Source: Romanomermis culicivorax
Taxonomy: Eukaryota; Nematoda; Enoplea; Mermithida; Mermithidae
DNA length: 64,000 nt
Assembly (NCBI GenBank): GCA_963922205.1
Contig: CAWUHX010000526.1
Coordinates: forward strand, 19,106-83,105
Direction of reading: 5' to 3'
Positions 22,391 through 34,168 of the stretch are shown here, in pieces (position 1 is the stretch's first letter; every line of letters begins with the position of its first letter). A program made the translations under genes and the position numbers. A model generated the notes under the pieces. That model saw only the letters and a program-made list of their open reading frames with translations. It did not search any database and was not told where the DNA came from.

Positions 22391-23318
22391 TTTATTCTTA
22401 AAATCAAAAAATCAATAACAACCAAACATTTAAGAGATCACATCAATAAAATTTTTTAAGACATACATTATAAAACATGAGATACTAAAACAGTTATAAT
22501 TAATCACAAGTCTAGAATTTTAATTAAAGAGTTTACGCACCTGGATATTTTTGAGTTATGATTGTCTGACCAACCTGCTTGAACAATGGCACGTTGGCAG
22601 AATTCCAACATATGAGGTGCACAAAATTGAAGATTCAAAATATAGTGGTACACAAAAACATACATAATAGCCTCTTTGAATGTGCACAAATTGTCTTGTA
22701 CTATTTCATTTTCGGCAAGAATAAAAAATCATGGTTTATCGCTGTTTATCACTGCAGTTGTCGCACCATTCATTGGATCTGACGTCTGCAATGCAGCACT
22801 TCATGTACCATCCTGAAATTTTGACGATAATTAGCTGTTGTTATCATGCAATGAATAGGATGTTATACCTTGAATATTCTGCTGAATTGAGGTATTTTCT
22901 CGCCCAATAAAATCGAAATCAATATTAATGCTTTGCCACTACTGAAGCTAGTTGGATTTTCAGTATCCAGCAAATTAAAATATTGCTGAAAAACAGGAAA
23001 AAAGATTGTAGGTGTAACATATTAGTTCACAAATAATGCAGTGTCCTCACTTCCAAGGATGAGCCATTTTCATTATGACTACTACGAACTCTCAAATTGT
23101 TTAATTATCCTGGTGCTGATTGCATCAAGTCTTTGATACCACTGGAACTCAATGTTAACTGTCATTAGCAAGTGGAATTTGTCTAATGCCTGAAACATAC
23201 ATCAAGAGATTATTTGAAGGAAATTGAGTGACAAATTTTGTTTAATGCAAGCATAATTACAAGTAAGATAATTAAATATAGCTGAAAAAATGCTAGGGGA
23301 GCATTTTATTGAGCAAAA

Positions 23319-23540
23319 TCAAAACTGATATGACTTTTGATTAGACACATAAGTATAACAACTTACAAGAGATGAAAGTTTCAAGGCTGGCCATAAGCTC
23401 ATACTTTCATGGACTAGTAATGCCCATTGTTGCTCATTATCTTGATTAAATATTGGTTCTGTGATATCATGGGGGCGCAATGTAAATGTGAGATTCATTA
23501 GATGACGAATTTTTGCAATATCCGGATTTGTATGGCACAC
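23319..23540 (-). pseudogene. Minus-strand coding relic, possibly a conserved transposon-linked protein
   Basis: A short ORF containing RHLMNLTFTLRPHDITEP and QWALLVHESMSLWPALKL. The Trp-rich spacing is protein-like and it lies on the same strand as the relics at 24594-24812, 25536-25879 and 26526-27335, so it may be a C-terminal exon of one of those genes. No family can be named with confidence. Confidence 0.3.
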
Positions 23541-23680
23541 TTGGAAAGGTAGAAATAAGTTATGAGTAGTAATTGTACTAGTGATCCTATAGGGACAGTT
23601 TTTTGGGATGGGGACAGGGTGGGGACAAGTTTTTCCTCATTCTCTTGGGGAGCAGGATGGGAAGATAGATTTACTATAGA

Positions 23681-23833
23681 GCAGGGATGTGTGCAGGATT
23701 TTTTCATGGGGGGCAGACTAGATTTTTTTTACTAAATAGCCCCAGAAAATGTCGATCTCATGCCAATATATTGTGTGCATACTGCCTCAATGGGGGGGGG
23801 GTGGCCGCCCCCCCCCCATGTGCACAGCCCTGC
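23681..23833. mobile_element. 153-bp MITE with 6-base target duplication
   Basis: Ends are GCAGGGATGTGTGCA and, inverted, GCAGGGCTGTGCACA. Perfect TATAGA lies on both sides (23675-23680 and 23834-23839). The inner part has G-runs (near 23791-23802) answered by C-runs (near 23808-23818). This is the pattern of short hAT-like or similar MITEs with ends resembling GCAGGG. Confidence 0.6.
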
Positions 23834-23865
23834 TATAGAGTATAGGCACATATAATACACATAAA

Positions 23866-24025
23866 GGCCTGTAGGCGGGGAGGTTGGGAGGGGCAGGCCA
23901 TGGCCCCCCCCCCAAAATGTTTGACCTCTGGTTTTTTTCCTCGTCAAGTCAGAAATGCCAATTCTATTGTAATTTGTGTGGAAAAAATGTGTAGCCCCCC
24001 GAAAAAAAATTTCTGGCTACAGGCT
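23866..24025. mobile_element. Second small MITE-like insert
   Basis: The left end GGCCTGTAG and the right end CTACAGGCTTG are inverted copies around about 160 bases with G-rich and C-rich internal tracts. Flanking duplication is unclear. It lies only 30 bases from the 23681-23833 element, a clustered insertion hot spot. Confidence 0.4.
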
Positions 24026-24039
24026 TGTACCTACACAGG

Positions 24040-24310
24040 CATCATTACCAGAGCACCATTCATTAGTTGATTAACAATGTCTCCTCCCTCTATCAAAAAA
24101 TTGCAGTCGACATTACTATAAACATATCAGTTGACATTACTAGAACTCCATTCATTGGCCCGCTATATCTCACCCCCAGACATAGAAAATGAAGAATAGT
24201 CCTGCTAAACAGGGCATCACAGTGGACATTACTAGAACTCTATCCATCCCATCCATGGTCTGGCCCCCTATATCTCATCCCCAGTTAAGGACAAATGGAG
24301 AATAATCATG
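24040..24310 (+). repeat. Imperfect tandem duplication of about 100 bases
   Basis: Units near 24109-24220 and 24221-24330 share CATTACTAGAACTC, then CCATTCATTGG or CCATCCATGGTCTGG, TATATCTCA, CCCCAG and AACAGGGCA. A third partial copy (CATTACTATAAACATATCAG) precedes them. No coding meaning is seen. Confidence 0.45.
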
Positions 24311-24593
24311 CCAAACAGGGCAGGTCAAGAGATCAAGATTATCATATACTCAGGCTCATGTATCTCTGTGTGATGAGTAACTTACACTCTCATTTCATGG
24401 CATCTCTGTGTCTCACACAGGATTCCTAGTCCTCACTAGGTGGATAGTGGTTGGGCCAGAAATTTACTTCGCCTTTTCTAGCTTTCACGACATTTTTGTT
24501 CGGGGATATTCCAACTGGATTGACAGAGGTTCGAATTTGTTTTCTAGCACTGCTATTCACCTTAAAAGAATCAAGTAAAGTATCTAAGATTTA

Positions 24594-24812
24594 TCACTGA
24601 CACATATACACACATACATAAACACTTTCCACATGTTGCCTCTTTAAACTTCGACGCATATTATTCATTATGTCTTGCAGAGACATCAGCCATGGCTCCC
24701 AACCGTTTTGAACTTTATCATTCTTCAGTATCGGGTATTTCAAAATTAGTTCTTCTGCAACTTGTTCTAATTGCTTTTCTTGAAAAGAGAGAATTAGTGA
24801 GCTACACATCAA
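24594..24812 (-). pseudogene. Coding relic with conserved helical motif (LILKYPILKND)
   Basis: The minus-strand ORF reads EKQLEQVAEELILKYPILKND and then a Trp-rich helix and basic end (GWEPWLMSLQDIMNNMRRSLKR). This arrangement resembles a poorly named family of animal proteins in which a YP-x-L-x-D motif follows a helix. It probably joins the relic at 25536-25879, from which it is separated by an inverted-repeat insertion. Function unknown. Confidence 0.4.
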
Positions 24813-24894
24813 TGATTATAACTTTGGAATGATGGCCCTCAGTGCAATATAATTAACTATTATGGAATACGAGAAGACCACTTGAGAAAAATCA

Positions 24895-25535
24895 TCATGA
24901 CTTGAAAAATTTGTTACCACTTGAAAAAATCTTTACCTTCAAACATTATACACAATATTTTTTCAAGATCCATCACAAAAATTCACAAAAAAGTCAAAAT
25001 GTAAGAGATTTTCAATGTTTGACTTTCTTTTCAAGTGCATTAAATTTTTTTCAGGATGATCTTGAAAAAAATCAAGATGACATCTATGAAAAAATCAAGA
25101 TTGAGTCTTGAAATAAATCAAGATCGCATAATGAAAAAAATCAACATCTCATCTTGAAAAAAATCAAAATTCCATCTTGAACAGAATGGGGCATCTTTTA
25201 TTTTCACAGGAATGGCAGAGAGGCGGATTTTATTTTGGACTGAGAATTTGATGGATATAAAAGTTTTTATTTTTCGAAATTTTTTCAGAAAAACGTGGAA
25301 ACTGCTTGTTTTTCACTCAAAATGCAGTAATTCTGGAAAATAATCAAAGTTTTGGATTTTGTTGGCTGATCTAGACCATGCACTTGAAAAAATTGAACAT
25401 GGAAAAACTCTTACATCTTGATTTTTTTTGTGAAGCATCTTGAAAATTTTGCGATGAATCTTGAAAAAATGTTGTGCATCATGTTCGAAAGTAATGATTT
25501 CTTTCGATGGTAACATTTTTTTCAAACCTTCATGT
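24895..25535. repeat. Imperfect inverted repeat inserted in minus-strand coding sequence
   Basis: Arms at about 24895-25070 and 25360-25535 are inverted, imperfect copies of each other. Translating each arm in its own orientation gives similar peptides (FFKIHHKNSQK versus FFKIHRKIFK). The loop between them is rich in CTTGAAAAAAATCAAGATG-like units. The right arm forms the end of the minus-strand ORF 25313-25879, so it seems to have inserted into coding sequence and extended the frame by chance. Confidence 0.55.
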
Positions 25536-25879
25536 ATAAAGCTTGGAACTGTAATATGCTTACGTGATGGATACTCAGTGAATTGCAAAATTGTTTGGCA
25601 AACACTTGTCAAAATATCGTTTTTTAGGCCTTTAAAAGAATTGAGCAATTCCAGTTTTAAATTTGGATTTTCGACAAGGTTTTGCATGGAAGTTGCAAGG
25701 ATGGTGTCTTTTGTTCCATCTAGTAGGGTTGGTATAGGAAATGTGGTGGGCCATGGTGATGAACGATAATGTGGTGGAATAGCACTAACAAGGTTGGCTC
25801 GGCTTCCAGCACTAACAGACCCTGAAGAATGCAAGACTGAATAAGTTATGGTAATAGCATATCTTTCACTGTTCATCAA
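25536..25879 (-). pseudogene. Minus-strand coding relic upstream of the inverted repeat
   Basis: Contains PWPTTFPIPTLLDGTKDTI and a helix LKLELLNSFKGLKNDILTSV ending in ILQFTEYPSRKH, just before the inverted-repeat insertion. Content continues logically in the relic at 24594-24812. It may be one exon of a transposon-carried or host protein of unknown function. Confidence that this was once coding is moderate. Confidence 0.4.
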
Positions 25880-26525
25880 GCCTGATACTGATACCCCTTA
25901 TAGTGAACTTCATCATCAAATACTGCTGTATTCAGAAGGTGCTGCAAAAATTATGTATAACTGTTGGAGAAAATTCAGAAAATTGGCTACTTATAAGGGT
26001 TACCTTTTATCACACATTGAAAACAAGAACATACATGGGTTATTCATATCAATTTTAGACTGTTCATGTCAATGTGTACTTTTCAAACTTCTAGTGCAAT
26101 AATATTCATCTCACCCATTTCACATTTTGAGTGCAATTGAAAAACAGATCCATTTTGAAGGTCCTTTATGTCCTCAAAATCTCTAAATTCGTTGAACAAA
26201 TCGTCTCGGATAAGAATTGAATAGTTTTCCTGGAGTAAAACATTGAGTATACAAGACATGACAATTATTGGAAGAAATTCAGATGAGCATTACTAGATTT
26301 CGATCCAATTTTTCATGTAAAAACTCTTTGAATTCTTCAATTGTAAAAAACTGCTGACTTATTTGAATGCATGGACTTGAAACTGCATCTATTTGGACCA
26401 ATATTCGGATTGGAGCCATTCTCTAAAAAAGTCAATGGATACTTGTCCAGTTTATAGATTTTAAGCTAGAATATGCATGATCACTTGAACAGTTCACGAC
26501 AGTCATTATCATGAATGAAAACCTT

Positions 26526-27335
26526 TTATTCAAAAACACGAAATTTTGGAGAAATCCACAATTTGCCATTGAAATTGTACCCATGTAAGGGATAAAAACA
26601 TTCAGGGTGCTTAAAATCCAACATGTGAACCTCATTGGTTGCTACTAGTTCATAACACATCAAGTGCTCACTCAAAAAAGAATTATAGTGAGAACAAAGG
26701 AAACAAATTTCATCATGAAGCGAAAAAATGTACAAAATTTTGCAGAAACATGAATGACCGACAATAAAATTATCAGCAATGAACATTTCCAGTCTGTACT
26801 GTTGACTGCATACTATCACTTCCTTGTAAACAGTTTGGCGATCTCCTGCAGAAACTTTCGAATGGAAGACTGTCTGCTGTGATAATGGCAAATCCGAAAT
26901 ATAAATGACTGATCCTGATGAAAAGGTCACATCATCTTTAAAATATGATCCAGAGGTCATCAAATAAGTGAGCCATAATTGGTGCCATTTAGCTAAAGTT
27001 CCACAAATATTTTTAAAGTTCATGGTCTGATGGATAATTTGTTTGAAAAAGGCATGTTGAGACTCAAATCTAATAGTTTGGTAGTAAACCAAAGGACCAA
27101 AGGCTCTGATCATATCTGGATAGTGCTCGACAAAATGATGCTTTGGTTTTAACTTCTGATTAGGGTAAACTTTAAGATATAGATGGCGATGTTCCACAAT
27201 TAAGGAACGTAGGATCTCAATTTCAGTGTCACTAAACTTTTCTGCATAACCATATTCCACACTTTGTTCAAGAAAGACAATGCAACGCCATGCAATGTCA
27301 TCTTCAGGCACTTTGTGGCCGACCAAAAGTGTCAA
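26526..27335 (-). CDS. Transposon-borne protein fragment (KPKHHFVEHYP family), open
   Basis: A 269-codon open frame on the minus strand from ATG 27335. The most telling stretch is KLKPKHHFVEHYPDMIRAFG and then VYYQTIRFESQHAFFKQ. A similar pattern (KPKHHF, HYP, FGPL, RFE-x-H-x-FFK) recurs in animal proteins linked to CMC/EnSpm transposases, where it forms the C-terminal part. This copy lacks an obvious DDE catalytic core within the frame, so the N-terminal part is missing or in other exons. It lies 331 bases inside the right end of the CACTG-ended element, reading inward. No stop interrupts it, unlike its neighbours. Confidence 0.5.
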   Translation of the reverse strand: MTLLVGHKVPEDDIAWRCIVFLEQSVEYGYAEKFSDTEIEILRSLIVEHRHLYLKVYPNQKLKPKHHFVEHYPDMIRAFGPLVYYQTIRFESQHAFFKQIIHQTMNFKNICGTLAKWHQLWLTYLMTSGSYFKDDVTFSSGSVIYISDLPLSQQTVFHSKVSAGDRQTVYKEVIVCSQQYRLEMFIADNFIVGHSCFCKILYIFSLHDEICFLCSHYNSFLSEHLMCYELVATNEVHMLDFKHPECFYPLHGYNFNGKLWISPKFRVFE

Positions 27336-27666
27336 AATTCGTAATGGATATATATTTTTTGTCGCATTGCCACCAATAGTGCTTCAGCTGCCTTTAGAGA
27401 AGTCACGAGGAACAAAATCTATGATGTTGCATCGATCATTAATTTTGAGCTTGAAAGTTCTTAGTCTTTCGATGATGATAATCATACGTGAAATATTTCG
27501 AAGAAGTAATAAATTTTGTGAGCGCATATTTGAGTTCATAGGCAAAGATCCCTTCGCGTGCATGAACGAGAAGTCTTCCCCTTAAATACTGAAGGGATGC
27601 AATTTTAAGATCCCTTCGCGTAAAGCAAGAAAAAAGTTATTGTGATGCTGCACTTTTTTTACAGTG

Positions 27667-29435
27667 CAGCATGACATGAAAGTTTTAACATCAGGGATAA
27701 CGAATTTTCGACAGTCATTATGCATATGAAATTTACACTTTTCTTGACTAATAATCACATATTTTCATAGCATAGAGTCAAGGAAATTAGTTGATCATTC
27801 GAAGAGATACTTCCTCAAATAAAACACATCAAATTATTCTGCCTAGCTGTCATAATACCTAAATTAACAAAACTACAAGATATGTTTAACCCAGTTTTTT
27901 CTATTGCTTTGAGCCGAAAAAGTATAGTTTGATTGAATATTGAAATAGAAAAGCTGATCTCCACACCAAAACAAAGTTCTCGCTAAATTTCGGCCGACTG
28001 AAGTGAAGTAAAAAATATATTACTTTTTCGAACTCATACGCCTTAAATCGCCGACTTCATCAAATTTAATTCAGAAAATACAAATAAAACTTCCACTCGT
28101 GTATAAGAAAAAAAGCAAAAATTGATTCTAGTGTCAAAATATTTTTAACTAATTTTAAGCTGGTGAAATGCAATAACTATGACTATTAAGATTAGAAAAA
28201 ATATTATTTCCAACCCCCAATATTTATTTGCCACTGTTTGGTACAAACACCGGCTTTGTCACTTTTGATGGTGAAATAAATTTAATTGGAACCACATGTT
28301 CCCAAATTTTAAATGCTTCTAATTTTTTATTTTTCATATTTTTTCGACAATGAGAAACAAAATTTACAAAACACACCCTCAATGCTCTGTTACATGTACG
28401 ATGTATTTTTTTCCTATTCAGGCCGTCAGTAAAAGCGACACTGGAAAAATTTTCAGATTTTGACCCTCTGGAATGTTGTTGAATGAATATTTTCGAACAA
28501 ATTCCGAGATTTGAGTTCCACTTTTTTAATCTAACATGACTGTCAAACAAGATGAGATCAACCATTTGATGTTTTCAAACAGCTAACCAGCTTGAAAAAT
28601 CAATCATAAATCAACGATTTTTCATAAATTCAAGCCAGGACAGCAAAAACCATGTCAATAAAACATTAAAGTTTAAAAATTAGGCACTAAAAACCTGGAT
28701 TGTCTAATGTCGAAATCAGAAAATTCAAAATCTTTAAATAGAGAAAATATTTGGTTTTGTTAGTCAACTATTCAATTAGAATATAAAACATTTATTGATA
28801 AGAGGAAAATATACCAACAGCCGCGCCTCAGCAGGGCTGTCAGGTCACAGATTATGAGTATTATAGCCAGAAGATTGGGCTTGACGTTCTGAAGTACATA
28901 AGAATCTATCTTTTCGACCTAGAACATCAAAACTTTCTTACCATTTTCATAAACAAGAAGTAAATGCCAAAGAGGCTCATTTTCAAGTGTTCTAGATTAT
29001 AAAATTCGAACTTGTTCTCTTTTGTTCAGAGGGAATTATAATTTCCAATCCAGTTTGTAATCTTTCATTTTGCCTGATTACAGAGATGTTTTTCAGCAAA
29101 TTTCTAGACAATCGAGCTTTTTTAGTTCAGTTTTTCTGCAAATTTTGGTTTTTTATTCATTTCTGATCAAATATACACTGACTGAAGGAGCATTAGATGT
29201 TCAGAAAGTATCAATAAAACATAGATAGGTGTACATTTTCGAGAGGAAAAATGACTAAGTGAATATGGAAAAGAAAATTTTGACCTCTATCCTTTCTGAA
29301 ATGGTGCGAAAAACATAGTCTTGTCATCGTTTTCTCCACCCACACAATAATAAAATACGTTTTTTAAGAATATGCTGATGTGAGTCATCAATGATAAATC
29401 ATTTTGAAAAACTACTGATTTTGATGGCTGTTTTT
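27667..29435. other. No recognised gene between the CACTG element and the tandem array
   Basis: AT-rich sequence. ORF 28224-28565 on the minus strand (113 codons) has no recognisable motif. The sequence at 29431-29450 forms the left flank of the first 9.1-kb repeat unit. Confidence 0.4.
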
Positions 29436-30509
29436 GATAGAAATAAAGGGAAGCTTGAAGTTTTTCAACCAAAATGCTATCTTTGCAACTGCAAACAGAC
29501 TTTTTTTGCACTCAGCAACCAAACTTCGGGTCGAACAAGGGCAACTTGAAGCCTGACCTCCCTTTTGGTTAGGTTATAAGGTTTTTTGTCCCGAGATGCA
29601 TTCATACGTGTTATAAAATGGAGAATCATAAAAATTTTTGGGTGTTTTGCACCGATTTCAATTCGTTTATAATTTTTCTATATTATTCTAGTGGGTGATT
29701 AGAAAATGTCATTTTAGGTAATGCTTATATTTTTTAATTATCAACACATTATGGATAAATGTTTGATCTTGTGTTGCTTTTTGACGTATTTAATGAGCAA
29801 GATTTTCCTTATTTTCCCAAAATCTTTTTGCGATCTTTAAAAAAATTTTGAGTTTTGAGTGATTAAAACATTTTTAGTCCATGTTGAAATACTTGCTGGT
29901 TGAAGAACCGAAATTTGTAATTGCTTACCAAGTTTTTGAACTGCAGTTTGCCCGACTGAAAATACATTTAATTCACTGAAAAATTAAACCTTCTGTCTAG
30001 GAAATAAAAAAAGAAAAGATTCATTTTCCAGCATTCAAGAATATCCAAATCTCAGAAAACTTTTCAGGCCTACACGCCGAATTAGTTTACTGGTATCAAC
30101 CTTTTCATTTTCTCTGTAAAACTGAAAAATTTAGGTTTTAAAGGCCTAAATCCGACGCAAATCGAATGAAATACAAGAAAAGTAGCTCATACTGGTTTTT
30201 CCGATAAAATTAAGCTAATTTATCGATTTTAAAATGAGCAACCAAAAATTTATCTGTGCAACCAAAGTTTTTCCTCAAGTTGCACTTTGCAACCTGGCCT
30301 GTGCAAAAAAAACCCTGACTGCAAATATCTTTAATGTCAATCTGGGGAATGTAAAAAATGTGATCCTTGTTTGACTACAGGTCATAGACAGCAGAAAAGT
30401 TAAACTACCACAATCGCATCACAAATCACAACAGAAGTAAAGTATAATCCAAAAAATAGTAGTGATAAAATGAACGACGAATAAGCAGGCTTTCAGAGGT
30501 TACCAAACT

Positions 30510-30556
30510 CTAATTGGCTGATCTTTTGATCATGAATTATTCAATCAGCCAATTAG
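30510..30556. repeat. Perfect 12-bp hairpin (copies at 39622 and 48732)
   Basis: CTAATTGGCTGA is followed after 23 bases by TCAGCCAATTAG, a perfect inverted repeat. It is kept in all three tandem copies (39622-39668, 48732-48778). It could be a fold-back insertion or a structural element; no terminator-like T-run follows. Confidence 0.6.
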
Positions 30557-30906
30557 TGTTTCAAACCACAATCTAGCCGCTACTTGGAAAAAATCTGACG
30601 AATAACAAACTGTAATCCAACATATACTAATTCCAATACAAATGAAAATTAAAATAATCTGAAATGAAAATAATCTAATTTGAAAAAATTAGCTCAGCAT
30701 AAAACGATGCTGAATCCCATCGACATTCATTGGATGTTCCTCAGTTGCTTCAGTAAACACGAGTCTATAGGTCCTTAGCACTGGTGAACGTCTTCACATT
30801 TTCCGCAGTCACGTCTAAAAGTCACTCTTTTCCTACAGAATTTCATTCGAATTTGTCATGATACGATTATAGAGCTACTCGAGAGCTACCAGAAACTATA
30901 ATTTTA

Positions 30907-31242
30907 TTAGTAATTAATGTGCCGATTTGGAGAAAATTCTAATGAAAGATAGTTATATGTTTTGTGTTGTGTGACGTCAAACACATGGATGGCAGAGTGA
31001 AACACACAGTGGGAATGCCGTGTCGTTTTTGCCTTTTTACTTTGGCACAAACTGTCACGAGTTTCCATATTTTGCACCAAGAAATAGGCTTTCAAATATT
31101 TGTAAGCATCTTCCACGCTCGCAAACTCTCGATCCCCTATAGGTATTGTCATTGTATGAAGGTGGGACAATATACGATTGGGTTCCATTAAACCTGGCAT
31201 ATATCCAAGGCCACAATAGCCAAGATATGTCGTATCAGGCAA
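30907..31242 (-). pseudogene. NADAR-like fragment, copy A
   Basis: A minus-strand ORF of 111 codons from ATG 31242. Residues about 22-55 read NRILSHLHTMTIPIGDREFA followed by SVEDAYKYLKA, resembling the core of NADAR (DUF1768-like) proteins: LSN, then a strand, then S/TVE-x-AYQ-x-KA. In that family the domain acts on ADP-ribose-linked or N-glycosidic bonds. The usual LSNFYP opening is degenerate. The C-terminal part (IHVFDVTQHKTYN) and following DNA are homologous to 58715-58920, which lies downstream of the Pif1 helicase there. Here it is opposite in orientation to the protease gene of the same unit, so a rearrangement has occurred. Assignment is tentative. Confidence 0.4.
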
Positions 31243-31299
31243 ATATTTTTTTCACATGTTCAAAACATGACATAATTTCTGTTCTGAAATTTTATAAAA

Positions 31300-32315
31300 G
31301 TATTTTACTACGAGTCACACATTTATTTCTTGTGCATATAAAATTTTAAATTTTTTCTAATTTTCTCAGTTGCCAATGATAAATTTTTAGAAATGTTGAA
31401 TGGAGTTTGAATCGTAAATTTTTTAAAATTTATGTCAACATCCTTATGCTTAGACAATAGTTTCCTAAATTGTGCAGATTTTGAATTTTTTTGAAAAATA
31501 TAGTTTGACTAAAATCAAAAATATGTATTAGTTTGCTGACGTTTCATTGTGAAATTCTGAAAGAATTTGAAAGAAGAGGCCATTTTAATTTCAATAGAGA
31601 TTGAATTCAATTTTCAAAACAAAATCGCTAGAATTTTAAAACTTTTTCATCAGAAGTATTTTTATGACCTAACCAATTGTAAAGCTGCATGATACTCCAT
31701 CTTACAAAATTACTTTCATATTGCATCAACTGAATTTCTTCTTTCATTCTTGCGAATGTTCGATTGGATCACTATTAAGATTTTCGAATTGTATTTTCAT
31801 CTTGCCGACGTCATGCTCAATGAAGGATAATCAATGTATTCATTGATGATAGATTTATGCATATTTTTCCTGCTTCTTGCGACCTTCGAATGGTTTTTTG
31901 GGACAGAAAACTCTTCTTCATTTGTTTACTACATTTCAGTCTGCACTTGTATAACTCTAATAAGTGAGAAATGTAGCTGAAATCAAAATTTTATTGTCGA
32001 TATTATTTTTGAAACAAGCACATTCGATTTTCTTAAGCTTTTGAATATATTGATCCGAAATGCATGAGAAAATCGCATCCTTCTTCAAACATCGTACACT
32101 ACTTTCGTGTTTAAAAATTGACGCACGGCTCAGTTTTCCTAACTATGTTCACTCAAAATGAACGATTCGTTAATTTTTTTCTAACAGATAAATCTCTCGG
32201 TTGCACATGTCGACTTATGAAAATGAATTAAATTTGCGATTCTATATTTTCCCAAACACCAATTCCACAGCCAAAGCGTCATGATTCTAAAAAATTGAAA
32301 ACCGGAAATGTGGCG
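31300..32315. other. AT-rich non-coding part of the tandem unit
   Basis: No ORF with recognisable content and no clear repeat was seen in this part of unit A or in its counterpart at about 40412-41427. Confidence 0.4.
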
Positions 32316-33970
32316 CCACCAACGTTTACATTCAAAACTACAGTACATACATTCACTAAGCCGTTTCATTCATTGAACGATCGAACACGCATACTTCACA
32401 TAACATTTACATTCACTAGCATCAAAAAACCATTTCTGTTAGATGCAATAGGACTGTTTTTTGCAAAGTTTCATATTTTTCCGTTTTTCAATTTTTGAAA
32501 TTTGTCCCTTTTTCGTTTTTAACAACTTTTTAGTAGCAAACTTTCGAATCAAGCTACGCACACACTGTAAGATTAAACTCAAGACCGATCGATACTAAAC
32601 CAGAAACGGCTGCCATATTTGTCCGCATTTTTGCCTATGATCAGCAGTTTTTTTTGCGCACGGACGTTTGTGCCAATCGGCACAAGAAGCCAAAAACATT
32701 TGTGCCAATGTCACAAAAAATTTTTCTCCACTACAAAGATACCGAAAACTGCGGAAAATTTCTGCGCCAAAATTTTGATAGAAAGCCAACGTTTAATGCA
32801 GTAATTTTTTGTAAAAATTGTGCCCAACCTATTTTTCAGCTAACCATGTCAGTCAGATGAGGAAATACTGTGCAGGTAGTTCGCGACGACTCGAAAAGAA
32901 ATGGAATGCTGCAAAAAGTTAAACTGCTCTAGAATTGTTCAGGATGTTCAAATTGATTCAATTTTTGACTTCAACTTTTTGTAATTTGACGTAAAGATCG
33001 AAAACTAGTGGAAAAAAGTCAAAAATTGTGTAAATTCTCGGTCGAAACATTGTACAATTACGAAGGATATTGAATTTTATATTTGAATGAATCAACCACA
33101 AAAAGTAAGAATTTCAGTTTTAAATCCGAATCTGACTCAATGATTAGAGTATATTTAAAATTTATTTTCATTCATCATTCTTTGACAACCTATAAACTTT
33201 GCTCCAATGATGCTGATATACCGTTCCAAAACAAGTCGTTCGTGGGCTCAAATAAGAGTAAATAATATTATATTCATTGACTCGGTGTGAAGCGCCGAAA
33301 ATTTTTTCCGTTTCCCTCCCTAAATCATCTACAAATCAAGGAAATTCAATGTTTGTGAACAGCCAAAAAATTTGTGCCAATTCGCAAAAAAGCTCAAAAT
33401 TTCCGATTCGCCTATTCCTCCAGAATTTCCGCAGTCGTAATTACCTCCAAACAACATAAATTGCTCGAAATTTTGTTGACAATTCCAGAATTTTTCGAAT
33501 ATTCTCCCTGCCATTCGTTTTTTGCTCATTTTTCTCGTTTTTTTGCATTTTTTAGGCCATCTGTAATTGAAAAACTTTATCGCTTTTTCAACTACAGGAT
33601 CAGACACATAAATTAGGAATTTATGTTTCCCTCTTTGGTTTATTCGCGTTTTTTAATGTATCGTGTTTTTTAGTTATCACGAATGGCCGATTTTGTCTAA
33701 TATTTGCATTAAAATCGGCTGTTCATGAGCAGGAGGCCCTGGGGCACTTTTTTTCATGTGCAAAATCATAATTCGCGTCGCTCAGAATTTGATACAGATC
33801 TCACTTAAATTTAAACACTTGAGCGCATTGAAAACTTGTTTACATTACGATTCGATCGATTTTTCCAATTATTCAAAATAGACTCATTTACGCCGATTTC
33901 TTCGGCCAGTTTTGATTTAGAATCGCTCAAAATTTTTGGAATTAAACTCAAATACCACATTTAAATTCAT
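32316..33970 (+). repeat. Dispersed repeat family copy 2, split by about 0.75 kb (unit A; also 41428-43081)
   Basis: 32316-32635 matches the first part and 33390-33970 the second part of the family seen uninterrupted at 34741-35290. The intervening 32636-33389 is extra sequence with several GTGCCAAT-like motifs and no recognised gene. The extra piece probably inserted between TTTGTCCGCATTTTT and CCGATTCGCCTATTCC. Confidence 0.55.
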
Positions 33971-34168
33971 TTTTTAATGCAATGTTGATCGATATTCGTC
34001 CCATCTTTTCCAATTAATCAAAAACTTTTAATTTGCGCCAACTTTTTCAACTTCCTGAATTCGACTTACGCGCAATTGTCTCTGATTTTTGTGTTAGTTT
34101 TAATTGAGACTCGTTCAATTTTTCTTAGCTAACTTGATCCATTGGCGTCAAATTTTTTGAAAAAATAG

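Larger units (their letters stand above)
22161..27666 (-). mobile_element. Probable CACTG-ended (EnSpm/CACTA-like, CMC) DNA transposon, decayed
   Basis: The left end CACTGTAAAAAAA (22161) and right end TTTTTTTACAGTG (to 27666) are inverted copies. Similarity extends outward through CATGCT, so the exact ends are open. Inside, all recognisable coding relics are on the minus strand, including the 26526-27335 ORF of a transposon-borne family. The left subterminal region holds repeated short motifs in both orientations, as CACTA elements do. The region also carries small inserts (23681-23833, 23866-24025 and the inverted repeat near 24895-25535). A clean target duplication was not seen, so extent is moderately uncertain. 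Confidence 0.5.

Noticed and set aside
23780..23825. G-run followed by C-run as a G-quadruplex or CpG island
   Set aside because: Explained as the subterminal part of a 153-bp MITE with target duplication.
28224..28565. 113-codon minus-strand ORF as a gene
   Set aside because: No recognisable motif and no splice or homology support in AT-rich DNA where such ORFs arise often.
33329..33607. 92-codon minus-strand ORF (and 42441-42719)
   Set aside because: It lies in the non-coding dispersed repeat; the other copies of the repeat do not keep the frame.
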